Positions 55,541 through 63,303 of a DNA stretch of 64,000 nucleotides are shown in pieces. Under the pieces are notes generated by a model that was not told where the DNA came from, did not search any database, and saw only the letters and a program-made list of their open reading frames with translations. The stretch is taken from positions 310,001 through 374,000 of the forward strand of contig NZ_CP032703.1 in NCBI RefSeq assembly GCF_007833795.1. Direction: 5' to 3'. Each line of letters starts with the position of its first letter. Position 1 is the stretch's first letter. The DNA is from Candidatus Pantoea soli (lineage in GTDB: Bacteria; Pseudomonadota; Gammaproteobacteria; Enterobacterales; Enterobacteriaceae). The position numbers and the translations under genes are program-made.

Positions 55541-55831
55541 ATGTACCGAAGTGAAGATGAACGGCTAACCGATATTGTTATGGGTGATGCCGTATTACAG
55601 CTACTGAAACAAGCCGGTCCGGTGACAGCAACCGCCCTGCTCGATAAACTGCACACACTGGCAGGCCAGGAAACCGATCCGGCCCGCCAGCGCGCGTTTC
55701 AGCGGGCGATTGAAGAAGTCACGAATAGCAAAAAAGCACCTGCCGGTGAGGCGGTTGCACTGAAAGACACCCACAACGTCACGCATATTTTTCGCAACCG
55801 CGAAAACCCGGGTAAAAAAACCCGTCATTAG
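55541..55831 (+). CDS. ymgA: YmgA-like small connector protein
   Basis: A 96-residue protein resembling E. coli YmgA (90 residues): SEDERLTDIVMGDAVLQLLKQ at the start, RAFQRAIEEVTNS in the middle and a basic, Asn-rich tail. Start 55541 (MYRSEDERL) is preferred because of the CTGAGAGTCT site and family alignment; an in-frame ATG at 55508 has no ribosome site. Probably co-transcribed with ycgZ and involved in the same Rcs/biofilm signalling. ariR (ymgB) and ymgC do not follow. Confidence 0.72.
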   Translation: MYRSEDERLTDIVMGDAVLQLLKQAGPVTATALLDKLHTLAGQETDPARQRAFQRAIEEVTNSKKAPAGEAVALKDTHNVTHIFRNRENPGKKTRH

Positions 55832-56009
55832 CCGCTGTCTTTCCCGCGCCCGCCCTGTTCCGGCTTGTTGCCTGAATGTGCTTCGCCCCTGCTGCGCCGG
55901 GCGCGCGATGTCCTGCTCCGTTTCCAGCCTGCGCCGGATACCTGCCCTTCGCTGACCCATTGCACCATACTGTCACCCCTTTGCCGCTGGCGGCGCACAG
56001 CGCACCGGT

Positions 56010-57527
56010 TCAGTAACGCAGTCGCGCCGACATGGCTGCGCCGGTCATCATTGTGCTATTCACACCACTCTGCGGCATCGCTTCCGGGCTGGAAAGGTGC
56101 GACAGGAAACGCCTCGCCCAGGCGTGGCAATCGTCGCGGTGCAGCGCATTCAGCAGGCGTGCATGGCGGTTTTGTCGTTCACACAATGGCAGACGCAATG
56201 CGGTGTGAATCGCGTCAGCGATCGCATCCGGATCGTACGGATTAACGATCAGCGCCCCATCCATCTGTTCCGCCGCGCCGGCAAACTGTGACAGGATCAA
56301 CACGCCGGGGTTTGCCGCGTCCTGCAGCGCGACATACATTTTTGCCATCAGGCTCATGCCCGCCGTCAGCGGCGTCACGACGGCCACCCGGGCGGCCCGA
56401 TACAGTCCCGCCAGCTCTTCGCGCCGGTAATCATGATGCAGATAGCTGACCGGATACCAATTCAGCATGCCGTGGACGCCGTTCACTTCGCCGCACAGCG
56501 TCTCCAGATGGTGACTGAGCGCCTGCTGCCGGTGCGCATGCCCGCTGGCTGAGGAGGCAAGCTGGATCAGGGTGAGGTGACCGGCATACTGTGGATGCTG
56601 GCGCAGCAGCACTTCCAGCGCGCTGATGCGGTACGGCAAGCCGGTACAGTCATCAAGATGGCCGCCACTGATCAGTGTGTTTGCCGGCAGGCGTTCACGG
56701 CACTGCTGTTCCATAAACTGGCAGCTGTTGCTTTGCTGCAGTGCCTGCGCCTCTTCCGTATCAATTCCCACCGGATACACCCCCGTAGAAATAATGTGCC
56801 CGTGAACGCGCAGCCGCGTTTTGCTCAGCCTTTCCGCGCGGAACGCGCTTTCCATCCACAGCAGAAAATGGTTCATGTCCTGTGTTGTCTGGAACCCCAG
56901 CAGATCGCAGCACAGCAGCGAGGCCGCCAGGATGCGCCACTCCGGGATCGCCTCAAACAGTTGTCCGGCAGGAAAAGGCTGGTGGAAGAACAGCCCAATG
57001 CGGTTGGTCAATCCGGCATCGCGCAGCATTTGAGCTGCGGGCATGAAGTGATAATCCTGCAGCCAGATGACATCATCCGGCATCGCGTATTCGGTAATGG
57101 CATGCACATAACGCGTATTGAACTGACAGTATTGACGGAACGCCTGCGGGGTAAAGCGCGCCAGATCCGGTCGCTGATGGAATACCGGCCATAATCCCTG
57201 ATGAACGTAGCCGTGATAGCCCTCTTCCCACTCGCCGCGCGTGAGCGAAAACGTCAGCGTGTCGTACTCTGCGCCATGCCGGAAACGGAGCGCTCCACTG
57301 TTTTCGCCGCCAGGCTGCGCGGGATCTTCTTCGCGGCAAACCCATAAGCCGCCGCGCCGCGTGAGAACGCGATCGTAAATGACTGCCAGCGTTGATGACT
57401 GATGCAGATTGTGTGAAACCAGAATTGTGCCTGACATAGAACGTGTCCGTGATGAAGGCTGCCCGTCAGCGTCCTGTACAATGCGCACGCTGTCGTGATG
57501 CAGCAGAAACCGGAGCAAGCCACACAT
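56010..57527 (-). CDS. OtsA-like trehalose-6-phosphate synthase paralogue, probably inactive
   Basis: A 505-residue GT20-fold protein with clear OtsA likeness (DVIWLQDYHFMPAAQMLRDAGLTNRIGLFF, NPGVLILSQFAGAAEQMDGALIVNPYDPDAIADAI; partial family blocks). Some OtsA positions are kept: W62, Y104, W113, D158, H182. Those that bind UDP-glucose or phosphates are replaced: OtsA R262 is H290, K267 is T295, R300 is S328, D361 is A389, N364 is S392, E369 is M397, and the R9/GG22-23 loop is missing. Synthesis of trehalose 6-phosphate is therefore unlikely. Start 57527 has a strong AGGAG site and adds a 30-residue extension; ATG 57437 would give the OtsA length (475). A headless LacI-like gene lies upstream on the same strand. 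Confidence 0.85.
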   Translation of the reverse strand: MCGLLRFLLHHDSVRIVQDADGQPSSRTRSMSGTILVSHNLHQSSTLAVIYDRVLTRRGGLWVCREEDPAQPGGENSGALRFRHGAEYDTLTFSLTRGEWEEGYHGYVHQGLWPVFHQRPDLARFTPQAFRQYCQFNTRYVHAITEYAMPDDVIWLQDYHFMPAAQMLRDAGLTNRIGLFFHQPFPAGQLFEAIPEWRILAASLLCCDLLGFQTTQDMNHFLLWMESAFRAERLSKTRLRVHGHIISTGVYPVGIDTEEAQALQQSNSCQFMEQQCRERLPANTLISGGHLDDCTGLPYRISALEVLLRQHPQYAGHLTLIQLASSASGHAHRQQALSHHLETLCGEVNGVHGMLNWYPVSYLHHDYRREELAGLYRAARVAVVTPLTAGMSLMAKMYVALQDAANPGVLILSQFAGAAEQMDGALIVNPYDPDAIADAIHTALRLPLCERQNRHARLLNALHRDDCHAWARRFLSHLSSPEAMPQSGVNSTMMTGAAMSARLRY

Positions 57528-57717
57528 GGCGTTTCTCCTGCTGAAGCCGGAAACCGGCGATGCGCTGATTTAACCCTTCACGGTATAAAAATGGCGTAAA
57601 GAAACCGGCTGGCGACATAAAAAAGCAGGAAAAATGGGCGGACCGTTGCCGAAGCAGGCAGATGCGGTGCGGAGGGGCAGAGAGGACGACGGCGTGTTCG
57701 CCGCCGCCGTAGTGTGG

Positions 57718-58581
57718 CTAATGACGAATCGCACACCCGCACTGTGACATTTCACCCGGCACGGATTTGCCAAGGTGCGAGTGGCGCACCTGCAGTTCGC
57801 CCTGTTGCCAGGCGCTGCTGTGATTGTGCTGCTGATCAAGCAGCCGGCTGATGGCTTCACGCACCAGCAGGTCACGGCGCGGTGCCCAGGTGGTCAGATG
57901 CCAGGTCGGGGCGCGCGCTTCGTCTGCATCGTCCATGCCGACCACGGCCACGTGCGCACCCTGACCAAAATCGCGCACGGCCTGCAAGGCACCAAACGCC
58001 AGCGAATCACAGGTGCAGAACAGGGCATTGATGCGTTCTGCTGCGCGGGTTTTGCGCAGATAGGCCATCATGGCCTGATAGCCCTGTTCACGCTGCGGCC
58101 CCGGCGCGCTGAGCTGTGCCTGCAGCGTTTTGCCCTGCTGCTGCAGCCCCGCCAGGTAGCCGGCGTAACGGGGATCCGCCGCGTCGCTTTCCCGCGGCTG
58201 CATCAGGCCAAACCGCTGATGCCCCTGCGCAAGCAGCAGCAGGGCCAGCTGCTGACCCGCCTGCCAGCCATCGGCTGTGACCACGCTGGCCGCAGGACTG
58301 GCGCTGTGGCACAGATGCACGCTGTTAACCGCTGGCAGCATCTCCGCCACTACCTCCAGCTCGTGAGGAAACAGGCTGGCGAGAAACACCAGACCGTTCA
58401 GCGGCAGATGCGCCAGCGGGCGCAGCGCAAGGCGAAAATGCGCTTCGCTGGCGGCATTGATCAGCAGTGCACTCTGGCCGCGCGCCTGAAGCTGACGCGT
58501 GACTTCATTGAGCATGTTAACGGTAGCGGAATCGGTGAATTCATCGCAGACAACGGCAATGCATCCGGGGTGCGTGGTCAT
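57718..58581 (-). CDS. LacI-type effector-binding domain protein lacking the helix-turn-helix
   Basis: A 287-residue protein with the fold and motifs of a LacI/GalR sugar-binding domain (PGCIAVVCDEFTDSATVNML, GHQRFGLMQPRESD, ALFCTCDSLAFGALQAVRDFG, VAVVGMDDADEARAP) but no DNA-binding head. The ATG at 58581 has a strong AGGAGAG site, and the sequence upstream in all frames near it does not encode a helix-turn-helix, so this is not a simple mis-start. No signal peptide, so cytoplasmic. It is followed after 190 bases by the degenerate OtsA. It may be a small-molecule sensor working through a partner protein; a decayed regulator is the alternative. Confidence 0.75.
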   Translation of the reverse strand: MTTHPGCIAVVCDEFTDSATVNMLNEVTRQLQARGQSALLINAASEAHFRLALRPLAHLPLNGLVFLASLFPHELEVVAEMLPAVNSVHLCHSASPAASVVTADGWQAGQQLALLLLAQGHQRFGLMQPRESDAADPRYAGYLAGLQQQGKTLQAQLSAPGPQREQGYQAMMAYLRKTRAAERINALFCTCDSLAFGALQAVRDFGQGAHVAVVGMDDADEARAPTWHLTTWAPRRDLLVREAISRLLDQQHNHSSAWQQGELQVRHSHLGKSVPGEMSQCGCAIRH

Positions 58582-58769
58582 AGCTGACTCTCCTGCAACG
58601 GGGCGTAGGGTAATAAACAGCATTCCACGTTACCCGATTAATCCGGCAGCGCCAATCTGTCCATTGCGCCTGCCGGCGGCCTGGCGGGCCACAGCACGAT
58701 TGTCACCCTGCCGCCTGCGGGAAGACTACAGTTATCCGCAAGCGTTGTGACGTTAACAGGAGTAGCACC

Positions 58770-59174
58770 ATGAGCATTTCTGTCCTGCGTATTGCCCGTC
58801 CGGTCAGCGATCTGGCGCGCAGCCGCACTCTTTACTGCGCCGGCCTGGATTTAGCGGTGATCGGCAGCTTTGCCCATCATGCCGGTTTCAGCGGCGTCAT
58901 GCTGGGTAAACCCGGTATGGCCTGGCATCTGGAGTTTACCATCTGCCATGCTCACCCGGTGGAGCCGCGCCCGACAGCGGAAGATTTGCTGGTGCTCTAT
59001 CTGCCTGAAGAGGCCGCGTGGCAACACACCTGTGCCGCCATGGCGCAGGCGGGTTTCCGGCGCACCGCGGCGCTGAACCCCTACTGGGAGCAAGGGGGGC
59101 AAACCTTTAGCGATCATGATGGCTATCGCACGGTGATCCAGCGGCGGCAGTGGCCGCTGAATCCAGCCGGATAA
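58770..59174 (+). CDS. VOC superfamily (glyoxalase/bleomycin resistance-like) protein
   Basis: A 134-residue protein of two beta-alpha-beta-beta-beta repeats: VLRIARPVSDLARSRTLYCAGLDLAVIG starts the first, and GFRRTAALNPYWEQGGQTFSDHDGYRTVIQ is the family end of the second, with HLEFT between. YycE-like by length and ends. AACAGGAGTAGCACC precedes the ATG. The substrate cannot be read from the sequence; such proteins range from lyases to drug-binding proteins. Confidence 0.8.
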   Translation: MSISVLRIARPVSDLARSRTLYCAGLDLAVIGSFAHHAGFSGVMLGKPGMAWHLEFTICHAHPVEPRPTAEDLLVLYLPEEAAWQHTCAAMAQAGFRRTAALNPYWEQGGQTFSDHDGYRTVIQRRQWPLNPAG

Positions 59175-59235
59175 CGCATTTCCGGGTGGTTTTACGTTAC
59201 ACTGTCGCCACATTTGTTATGCCACCGGGAAAATT

Positions 59236-59934
59236 ATGCGCATTAACCTTGATCAGGCCGATCAGCCTTTTATTCACCGCCTGCTGGGCGAGGAAGTGGA
59301 CGCCATTGACGCCGCGCAGCAGCCGCGCCTGCAGCAGGCACTGCAGAGCGCACGCCAGCAGAAAAGCCATGAAACCGATCTCGACTGGAAGCGCAACGCG
59401 GTCTACCTGCTGCTGTTTATCTTTCTCTATGCCGCACTGGGCGCTTCACTGACGCTGGATCTCAGCGCCATTGCGCAGGCCTCCAGCCATAAAAGCATTG
59501 CCTATGCGCTGGAAGCGGTGCCGGTGCTGATCGCCTTTTCCGGCCTGTTCCTTTCGCTGCTGTTTGTGTTTGCCACCCGCAGCAGCGCACGCCGCCTGCG
59601 TAACTGGGAGCAGAGCATTCTGCTGCTGGAAAAATACACCGGCAGCAATCTCAGCCTGCAAATTAACGACATGGGTGCGCGGACCACGCACTATTCGCAG
59701 TCAGCCATTACCGTTGCGCTGGCGCTGTTTATCAGCGTGACCTGGGCGGTGATGTATAACTTTTTCACCTTCACTACCAGCGGCGTGATTGGCAGTGTGA
59801 TTTCACTGTTTATCACCACCATGACCTACGTGATTCTGGATATTCAGCTGCTGAAGTCCGGTCACGCGCGGGCCATTGATGAGCCGCAGATCCCGGCGGA
59901 GGATGAGAAGACGCAGGAGAAACCTCGCGCCTGA
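59236..59934 (+). CDS. Four-helix membrane protein of unknown function
   Basis: A 232-residue protein not assigned to a named family. An acidic and Gln-rich N-terminal region (residues 1-50), membrane helices at about 55-75 (VYLLLFIFLYAALGASLTL), 90-115 (EAVPVLIAFSGLFLSLLFVFA), 158-180 (ITVALALFISVTWAVMYNFF) and 187-207, then an acidic tail (AIDEPQIPAEDEKTQEKP). Both ends are probably cytoplasmic. The hairpin after the stop is shared with the convergent gene. No neighbour hints at a job. Confidence 0.7.
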   Translation: MRINLDQADQPFIHRLLGEEVDAIDAAQQPRLQQALQSARQQKSHETDLDWKRNAVYLLLFIFLYAALGASLTLDLSAIAQASSHKSIAYALEAVPVLIAFSGLFLSLLFVFATRSSARRLRNWEQSILLLEKYTGSNLSLQINDMGARTTHYSQSAITVALALFISVTWAVMYNFFTFTTSGVIGSVISLFITTMTYVILDIQLLKSGHARAIDEPQIPAEDEKTQEKPRA

Positions 59935-59940
59935 ATCGCC

Positions 59941-59961
59941 GCCCTCTCCGGCGGAGAGGGC
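59941..59961. terminator. Hairpin between convergent genes
   Basis: Nine-base-pair stem GCCCTCTCC / GGAGAGGGC with a three-base loop, between the ends at 59934 and 59972. There is no T run on either strand, so terminator function is probable but not shown. Confidence 0.5.
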
Positions 59962-59971
59962 GCGCGACATC

Positions 59972-60742
59972 TCATGGATAGACTTTGAACCGGAAGTATT
60001 TTTTCGCCAGCTGGTCATAGGTGCCGTTCTGGTGCAGTTCCGCCAGCGCCGTGTTAATCACCTTCAGATTGGCCTCATCCCCTTTGCGTAAGCCGATGCC
60101 GACGCCGTTGCCTAACAGCGCTTTGTCATCCAGCGTGGCTTTATTGACATAGCCTTTGCCTTCCGGCGTGTTCAAAAATCCCTGTTCGGCCGAGACGGCA
60201 TTGGCCAGGCTGGCGTCAAGACGCCCTGCGACCAGATCCGGATAAATTTCCATCTGGTTTGGGTAGGAGACCACATTCACGCCCTGCGGCGCCCATTTGG
60301 TTTTGGCATAGGTTTCCTGGATAGTGCCCTGCGCCACACCAATGTTTTTACCGCGCAGCGTAGCAATATCCTGCGTCAGCGTGCTGCCGGCCGGCGTCAG
60401 CAACGCACTCGGCGTGACGTACAGCATATCGCTGAAGGCGACCTGCTGACGCCGCTTTTCGGTCATCGACATGGCCGACAAAATCGCGTCAAATTTCTTC
60501 GCCTGTAATGCCGGGATGCTGCCGTCAAAACCTATCTGCACCCACTGGCATTTCACCTTTGCCTGCGCGCAGATGGCATTGCCGAGTTCAATATCAAACC
60601 CCTGCAGCGAGCCGTCGCTGGCTTTGGATTCAAACGGCGGGAACGTCGGGTCCACGCCAAAACGCAGCGTGGGCTGCGCGGCGGCTAACTGGCTGAATGC
60701 GCCCAGCGAAAGCAGCAGCGCAAAGGACAAGCTCTTTTTCAT
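59972..60742 (-). CDS. Periplasmic amino-acid binding protein (ABC, HisJ/ArgT type)
   Basis: A 256-residue exported binding protein of the polar amino acid family (SBP_bac_3). Signal peptide KSLSFALLLSLGAFSQLAAAQ; mature start PTLRFGVDPTFPPFESKASD; family signature GFDIELGNAICAQAKVKCQWV with a disulphide-forming cysteine pair (C in AICAQAKVKC) as in lysine/arginine/ornithine/histidine binding proteins. Start 60742 is the signal-peptide start; an in-frame upstream start at 60832 is rejected. No permease or ATPase gene is near, so it may feed a transporter encoded elsewhere. Confidence 0.88.
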   Translation of the reverse strand: MKKSLSFALLLSLGAFSQLAAAQPTLRFGVDPTFPPFESKASDGSLQGFDIELGNAICAQAKVKCQWVQIGFDGSIPALQAKKFDAILSAMSMTEKRRQQVAFSDMLYVTPSALLTPAGSTLTQDIATLRGKNIGVAQGTIQETYAKTKWAPQGVNVVSYPNQMEIYPDLVAGRLDASLANAVSAEQGFLNTPEGKGYVNKATLDDKALLGNGVGIGLRKGDEANLKVINTALAELHQNGTYDQLAKKYFRFKVYP

Positions 60743-60937
60743 TCTTCTCTCCACAGGGTCGCTTACAGGCAGACTGACATCCTGTAATAACACGGCCACG
60801 CCCGTGTCGCCAGTCAAATAGCGAACAGGCACAGAGCAAATTCTTATATCTGTGAATGAGTTAGCGGAAGCCTTAACGAGAGAGCGCGGCGGCAGAAGCC
60901 TGCCGGGCGCCTGTCACAGCGCACCCGGCAGCGTGCA

Positions 60938-61591
60938 TCAGATAAAGGTGAAAATCGCATCCTGCGGCAGGCGGGATTTTGGCAGAGCAGCGTTGAAATC
61001 TTCCTCGCTGCGGTAACCCAGCGAGACCAGCACCACACCGGTCAGGCCCTGCTCACGCAGACCGAGCGCCTTATCCAGCGCACGCGGGCTGAACCCCTCC
61101 ATCGGCGTGGCATCAATCCCCAGCATGGCAGCGCCCAGCAGCAGACCGCCCAGCGCCAGATAAACCTGTTTTTCCATCCACTGCGGCAGGTCGCGCAGTT
61201 CATAGCGGTGCATATCCACGTAACCGCGACGGCTCTTATCCTGTCCTGCGCGGGCTTCCGGCCGGGTGAAGCGCCCGTCCTGCTCTTCCTGCGCCAGCAG
61301 GTTATTCAGGTGTGCTTCATCGATATCGCTGCGCATGCACAGCGCAATTACGTGGGAAGCATTCACCACTTTGGCACGGTTGTAGATAAACTCGCCGTCG
61401 GTGGATTCTGCGATCCGCTCACGCCCTTCCGGCGTAGACGCCACCACAAAATGCCACGGCTGGGAATTCACCGAAGAGGGTGAATTGCGCAGCAGATTCA
61501 GCAGCGTATCGATCTCCGCCTGCGGCAGGCTCTGGCCGCTGGCGAAGGCTTTTACCGTATGACGGCGGGCAACAGCATCATTTAATGTCAT
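60938..61591 (-). CDS. nfsB: NAD(P)H nitroreductase NfsB-like
   Basis: A 217-residue FMN enzyme, oxygen-insensitive nitroreductase/dihydropteridine reductase type. Family marks: RRHTVKAFASGQSL and NSPSSVNSQPWHFVVASTPEGRERIAEST (FMN-binding), MEKQVYLALGGLLLGAAMLGIDATPMEGF and VVLVSLGYRSEEDFNAALPKSRLP at the end, all as in E. coli NfsB (217). It reduces nitroaromatics and quinones with NAD(P)H. It stands 75 bases downstream of the MDR oxidoreductase gene on the same strand, so the two may be expressed together. Confidence 0.92.
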   Translation of the reverse strand: MTLNDAVARRHTVKAFASGQSLPQAEIDTLLNLLRNSPSSVNSQPWHFVVASTPEGRERIAESTDGEFIYNRAKVVNASHVIALCMRSDIDEAHLNNLLAQEEQDGRFTRPEARAGQDKSRRGYVDMHRYELRDLPQWMEKQVYLALGGLLLGAAMLGIDATPMEGFSPRALDKALGLREQGLTGVVLVSLGYRSEEDFNAALPKSRLPQDAIFTFI

Positions 61592-61666
61592 GGTGATTTT
61601 CCAGTAACCAGGTAAAGCCGGCTACACCGCTGCATCCGCGGGCGCAGGCGGTGAGGCCGGACAGGG

Positions 61667-62668
61667 TCAGAAACCGCTCAGCACAATTTTACCGCGCGCG
61701 CGTCCGCTTTCGATCAGCGCGTGCGCTTTGCGCAGATTGGCCGCATTGATGGTACCGTGATGCTCCCCGGCGGTGGTCTGCAGCGTTTTATCATCAATCA
61801 GCTGGCTGATCTGCTGCAGAATCTGGTGCTGTCGCTGCATATCCGCGGTATGAAACAGCGAACGGGTGAACATCAGCTCCCAGTGCAGGGAAATGGCTTT
61901 CCGCTTCAGCGGTACCGCATCCAGTGACTCCGGATCGTCGATCAGCGCCAGCTTGCCCTGCGGGGCCAGCGCTTCAATCAGCTGCGGATAATAGCTATCG
62001 GTATGGGTAAGTGAGGCCACATAGCGCACCTCTTTATGCCCCAGCGCCGCCAGCTGCTCGCCCAGCGGACGCTGGTGATCGATGACATGATGCGCGCCAA
62101 GCGAACGCACCCAGTCGGCGGTTTCCGGGCGCGACGCGGTGCCAATGATCGTCAGCTTCGTGAGCTTGCGCGCCAGCTGAGTCAGCATGGACCCCACTCC
62201 ACCGCCAGCCCCCACAATCAGCAGCGCAGCATCCTCTTCCGCGGTCACTTCCAGCCGATCAAACAACAGCTCCCATGCGGTCAGCGATGTCAGCGGCAGC
62301 GCAGCGGCATCGGCGTCGTTGAGTGACCGCGGCTTATGACCGGCGATGCGCTCATCCACCAGGCCATATTCGGCGTAGCTGCCCGGACGGGTGATGTCAC
62401 CGGCATAGAACACCTCATCGCCCGGCTGGAACAGCGTAACCTCACTGCCCACCGCCTCGACCACACCCACTGCGTCCCAGCCGAGAATACGCGGTTTATC
62501 CGCCGGAGAACCGGCGCGCACTTTGGTATCCACCGGATTCACGGCGATAGCGTGGATTTTCACCAGCAGATCGCGCGCGCCGGGCTGTGGCTTGTCGACT
62601 TCAAGCTCGTACAGCGCTTTTTCATCTGTAATCGGTAAACCGTTCTGGCTGTATACAATCGCCTTCAT
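61667..62668 (-). CDS. Zinc-free MDR family quinone oxidoreductase/alcohol dehydrogenase
   Basis: A 333-residue medium-chain oxidoreductase. GroES-like N-terminal half (IHAIAVNPVDTKVRAGSP, GWDAVGVVEAVGSEVTLFQPGDEVFYAGD) and Rossmann half with NADPH-binding LLIVGAGGGVGSMLTQLARKL. The catalytic-zinc Cys/His pattern of true alcohol dehydrogenases is not seen (VNPVDTK in place of the GHE motif), so it is a QOR-type reductase of enones or quinones. ATG 62668 is the standard start MKAIVYSQNG. A strong palindrome about 100 bases upstream may be its operator. nfsB follows, a typical electrophile/quinone-stress pairing. Confidence 0.88.
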   Translation of the reverse strand: MKAIVYSQNGLPITDEKALYELEVDKPQPGARDLLVKIHAIAVNPVDTKVRAGSPADKPRILGWDAVGVVEAVGSEVTLFQPGDEVFYAGDITRPGSYAEYGLVDERIAGHKPRSLNDADAAALPLTSLTAWELLFDRLEVTAEEDAALLIVGAGGGVGSMLTQLARKLTKLTIIGTASRPETADWVRSLGAHHVIDHQRPLGEQLAALGHKEVRYVASLTHTDSYYPQLIEALAPQGKLALIDDPESLDAVPLKRKAISLHWELMFTRSLFHTADMQRQHQILQQISQLIDDKTLQTTAGEHHGTINAANLRKAHALIESGRARGKIVLSGF

Positions 62669-62760
62669 GCCGTAACCCCTTATTCATTTATCGTCGTGTG
62701 AAGATAGCAGCAGCATAGCGGGAGGCGGTGGCGCGAAACACTGCGTCAGCAGAAGAACAG

Positions 62761-62779
62761 TTTCACTCGCGGAGTGAAA
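62761..62779. promoter_or_regulatory. Perfect inverted repeat upstream of the MDR gene
   Basis: TTTCACTC-GCG-GAGTGAAA is a perfect 8-3-8 palindrome, 93 bases before the start at 62668. The size suits a dimeric repressor such as HxlR or MarR type that responds to quinones or electrophiles. No regulator gene is near. The stretch 62780-62946 holds no further feature that I recognise. Confidence 0.5.
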
Positions 62780-62946
62780 ATCGCCGGTTCTGAAGGGATA
62801 GTTTAGCCACGTCATTATTTTTGCCGTCGCGCCACTGCGTACGCTTATTAATAAAGCGTGATCTCAAGCGCATAATTAATATTTACCGTTTAAATCATCC
62901 GCCAGATAAAGACCAGTTATTTATGGAGCAAACCTGAGGTTACTCT

Positions 62947-63135
62947 TTAATCACGTTTTTTGCGGGTGGATTTTTCCTGATAATTCAGTCGATATTGCGC
63001 ATAAAGAAAATAACGTCCGCAATAACGCACTGATAATACTGGCTCAGCATGGTAATCCTGAATCTGATACGCAATAGTAAATGTTGTTTCAGTTTTATTA
63101 ACCTCACGCTTCAGGATGGATAATGTCTCATTCAA
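62947..63135 (-). CDS. Doubtful small ORF, 62 residues
   Basis: Open frame from a TTG at 63135 with no ribosome site. Its protein (TTFTIAYQIQDYHAEPVLSV, then tyrosine-rich RYCGRYFLYAQYRLNYQE and a basic KSTRKKRD tail) has protein-like composition but no family that I know. It overlaps the start of the plus-strand small gene by 13 bases. It could be a real AT-rich accessory gene with a poor start, or chance. Confidence 0.3.
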   Translation of the reverse strand: MNETLSILKREVNKTETTFTIAYQIQDYHAEPVLSVRYCGRYFLYAQYRLNYQEKSTRKKRD

Positions 63136-63224
63136 AAATCATTTCGTTTAATCTGCTGGCGTACATCATCTTATTTATCGTGGTAATTAATGCGATTGAC
63201 ATGATTAATGCGTTTATGGGTTAA
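63123..63224 (+). CDS. Candidate 33-residue single-span membrane protein
   Basis: ATG 63123 follows AGGATGGATA, a well-placed ribosome site, and encodes MSHSKIISFNLLAYIILFIV continuing VINAIDMINAFMG. One hydrophobic helix (about residues 11-25) is followed by a short polar/methionine tail. Too small for usual gene finders. It resembles the many single-helix small proteins of Enterobacteria in form, but I recognise no named homologue. The region is AT-richer than its surroundings. Confidence 0.5.
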   Translation: MSHSKIISFNLLAYIILFIVVINAIDMINAFMG

Positions 63225-63303
63225 GCGCACGACAGCCCCCTTTTTACTCGGTTATCGGGTAAAATCGTGACGGCAGGTGTTGTCGCGTTATCAGGGAGGC
63301 TGT

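Noticed and set aside
57718..58623. Interpretation of the LacI-like gene as a 5'-truncated normal repressor with lost head
   Set aside because: The start at 58581 has its own strong ribosome site, and no helix-turn-helix remnant was seen in the 140 bases upstream, so a purpose-built headless protein is preferred, though not proved.
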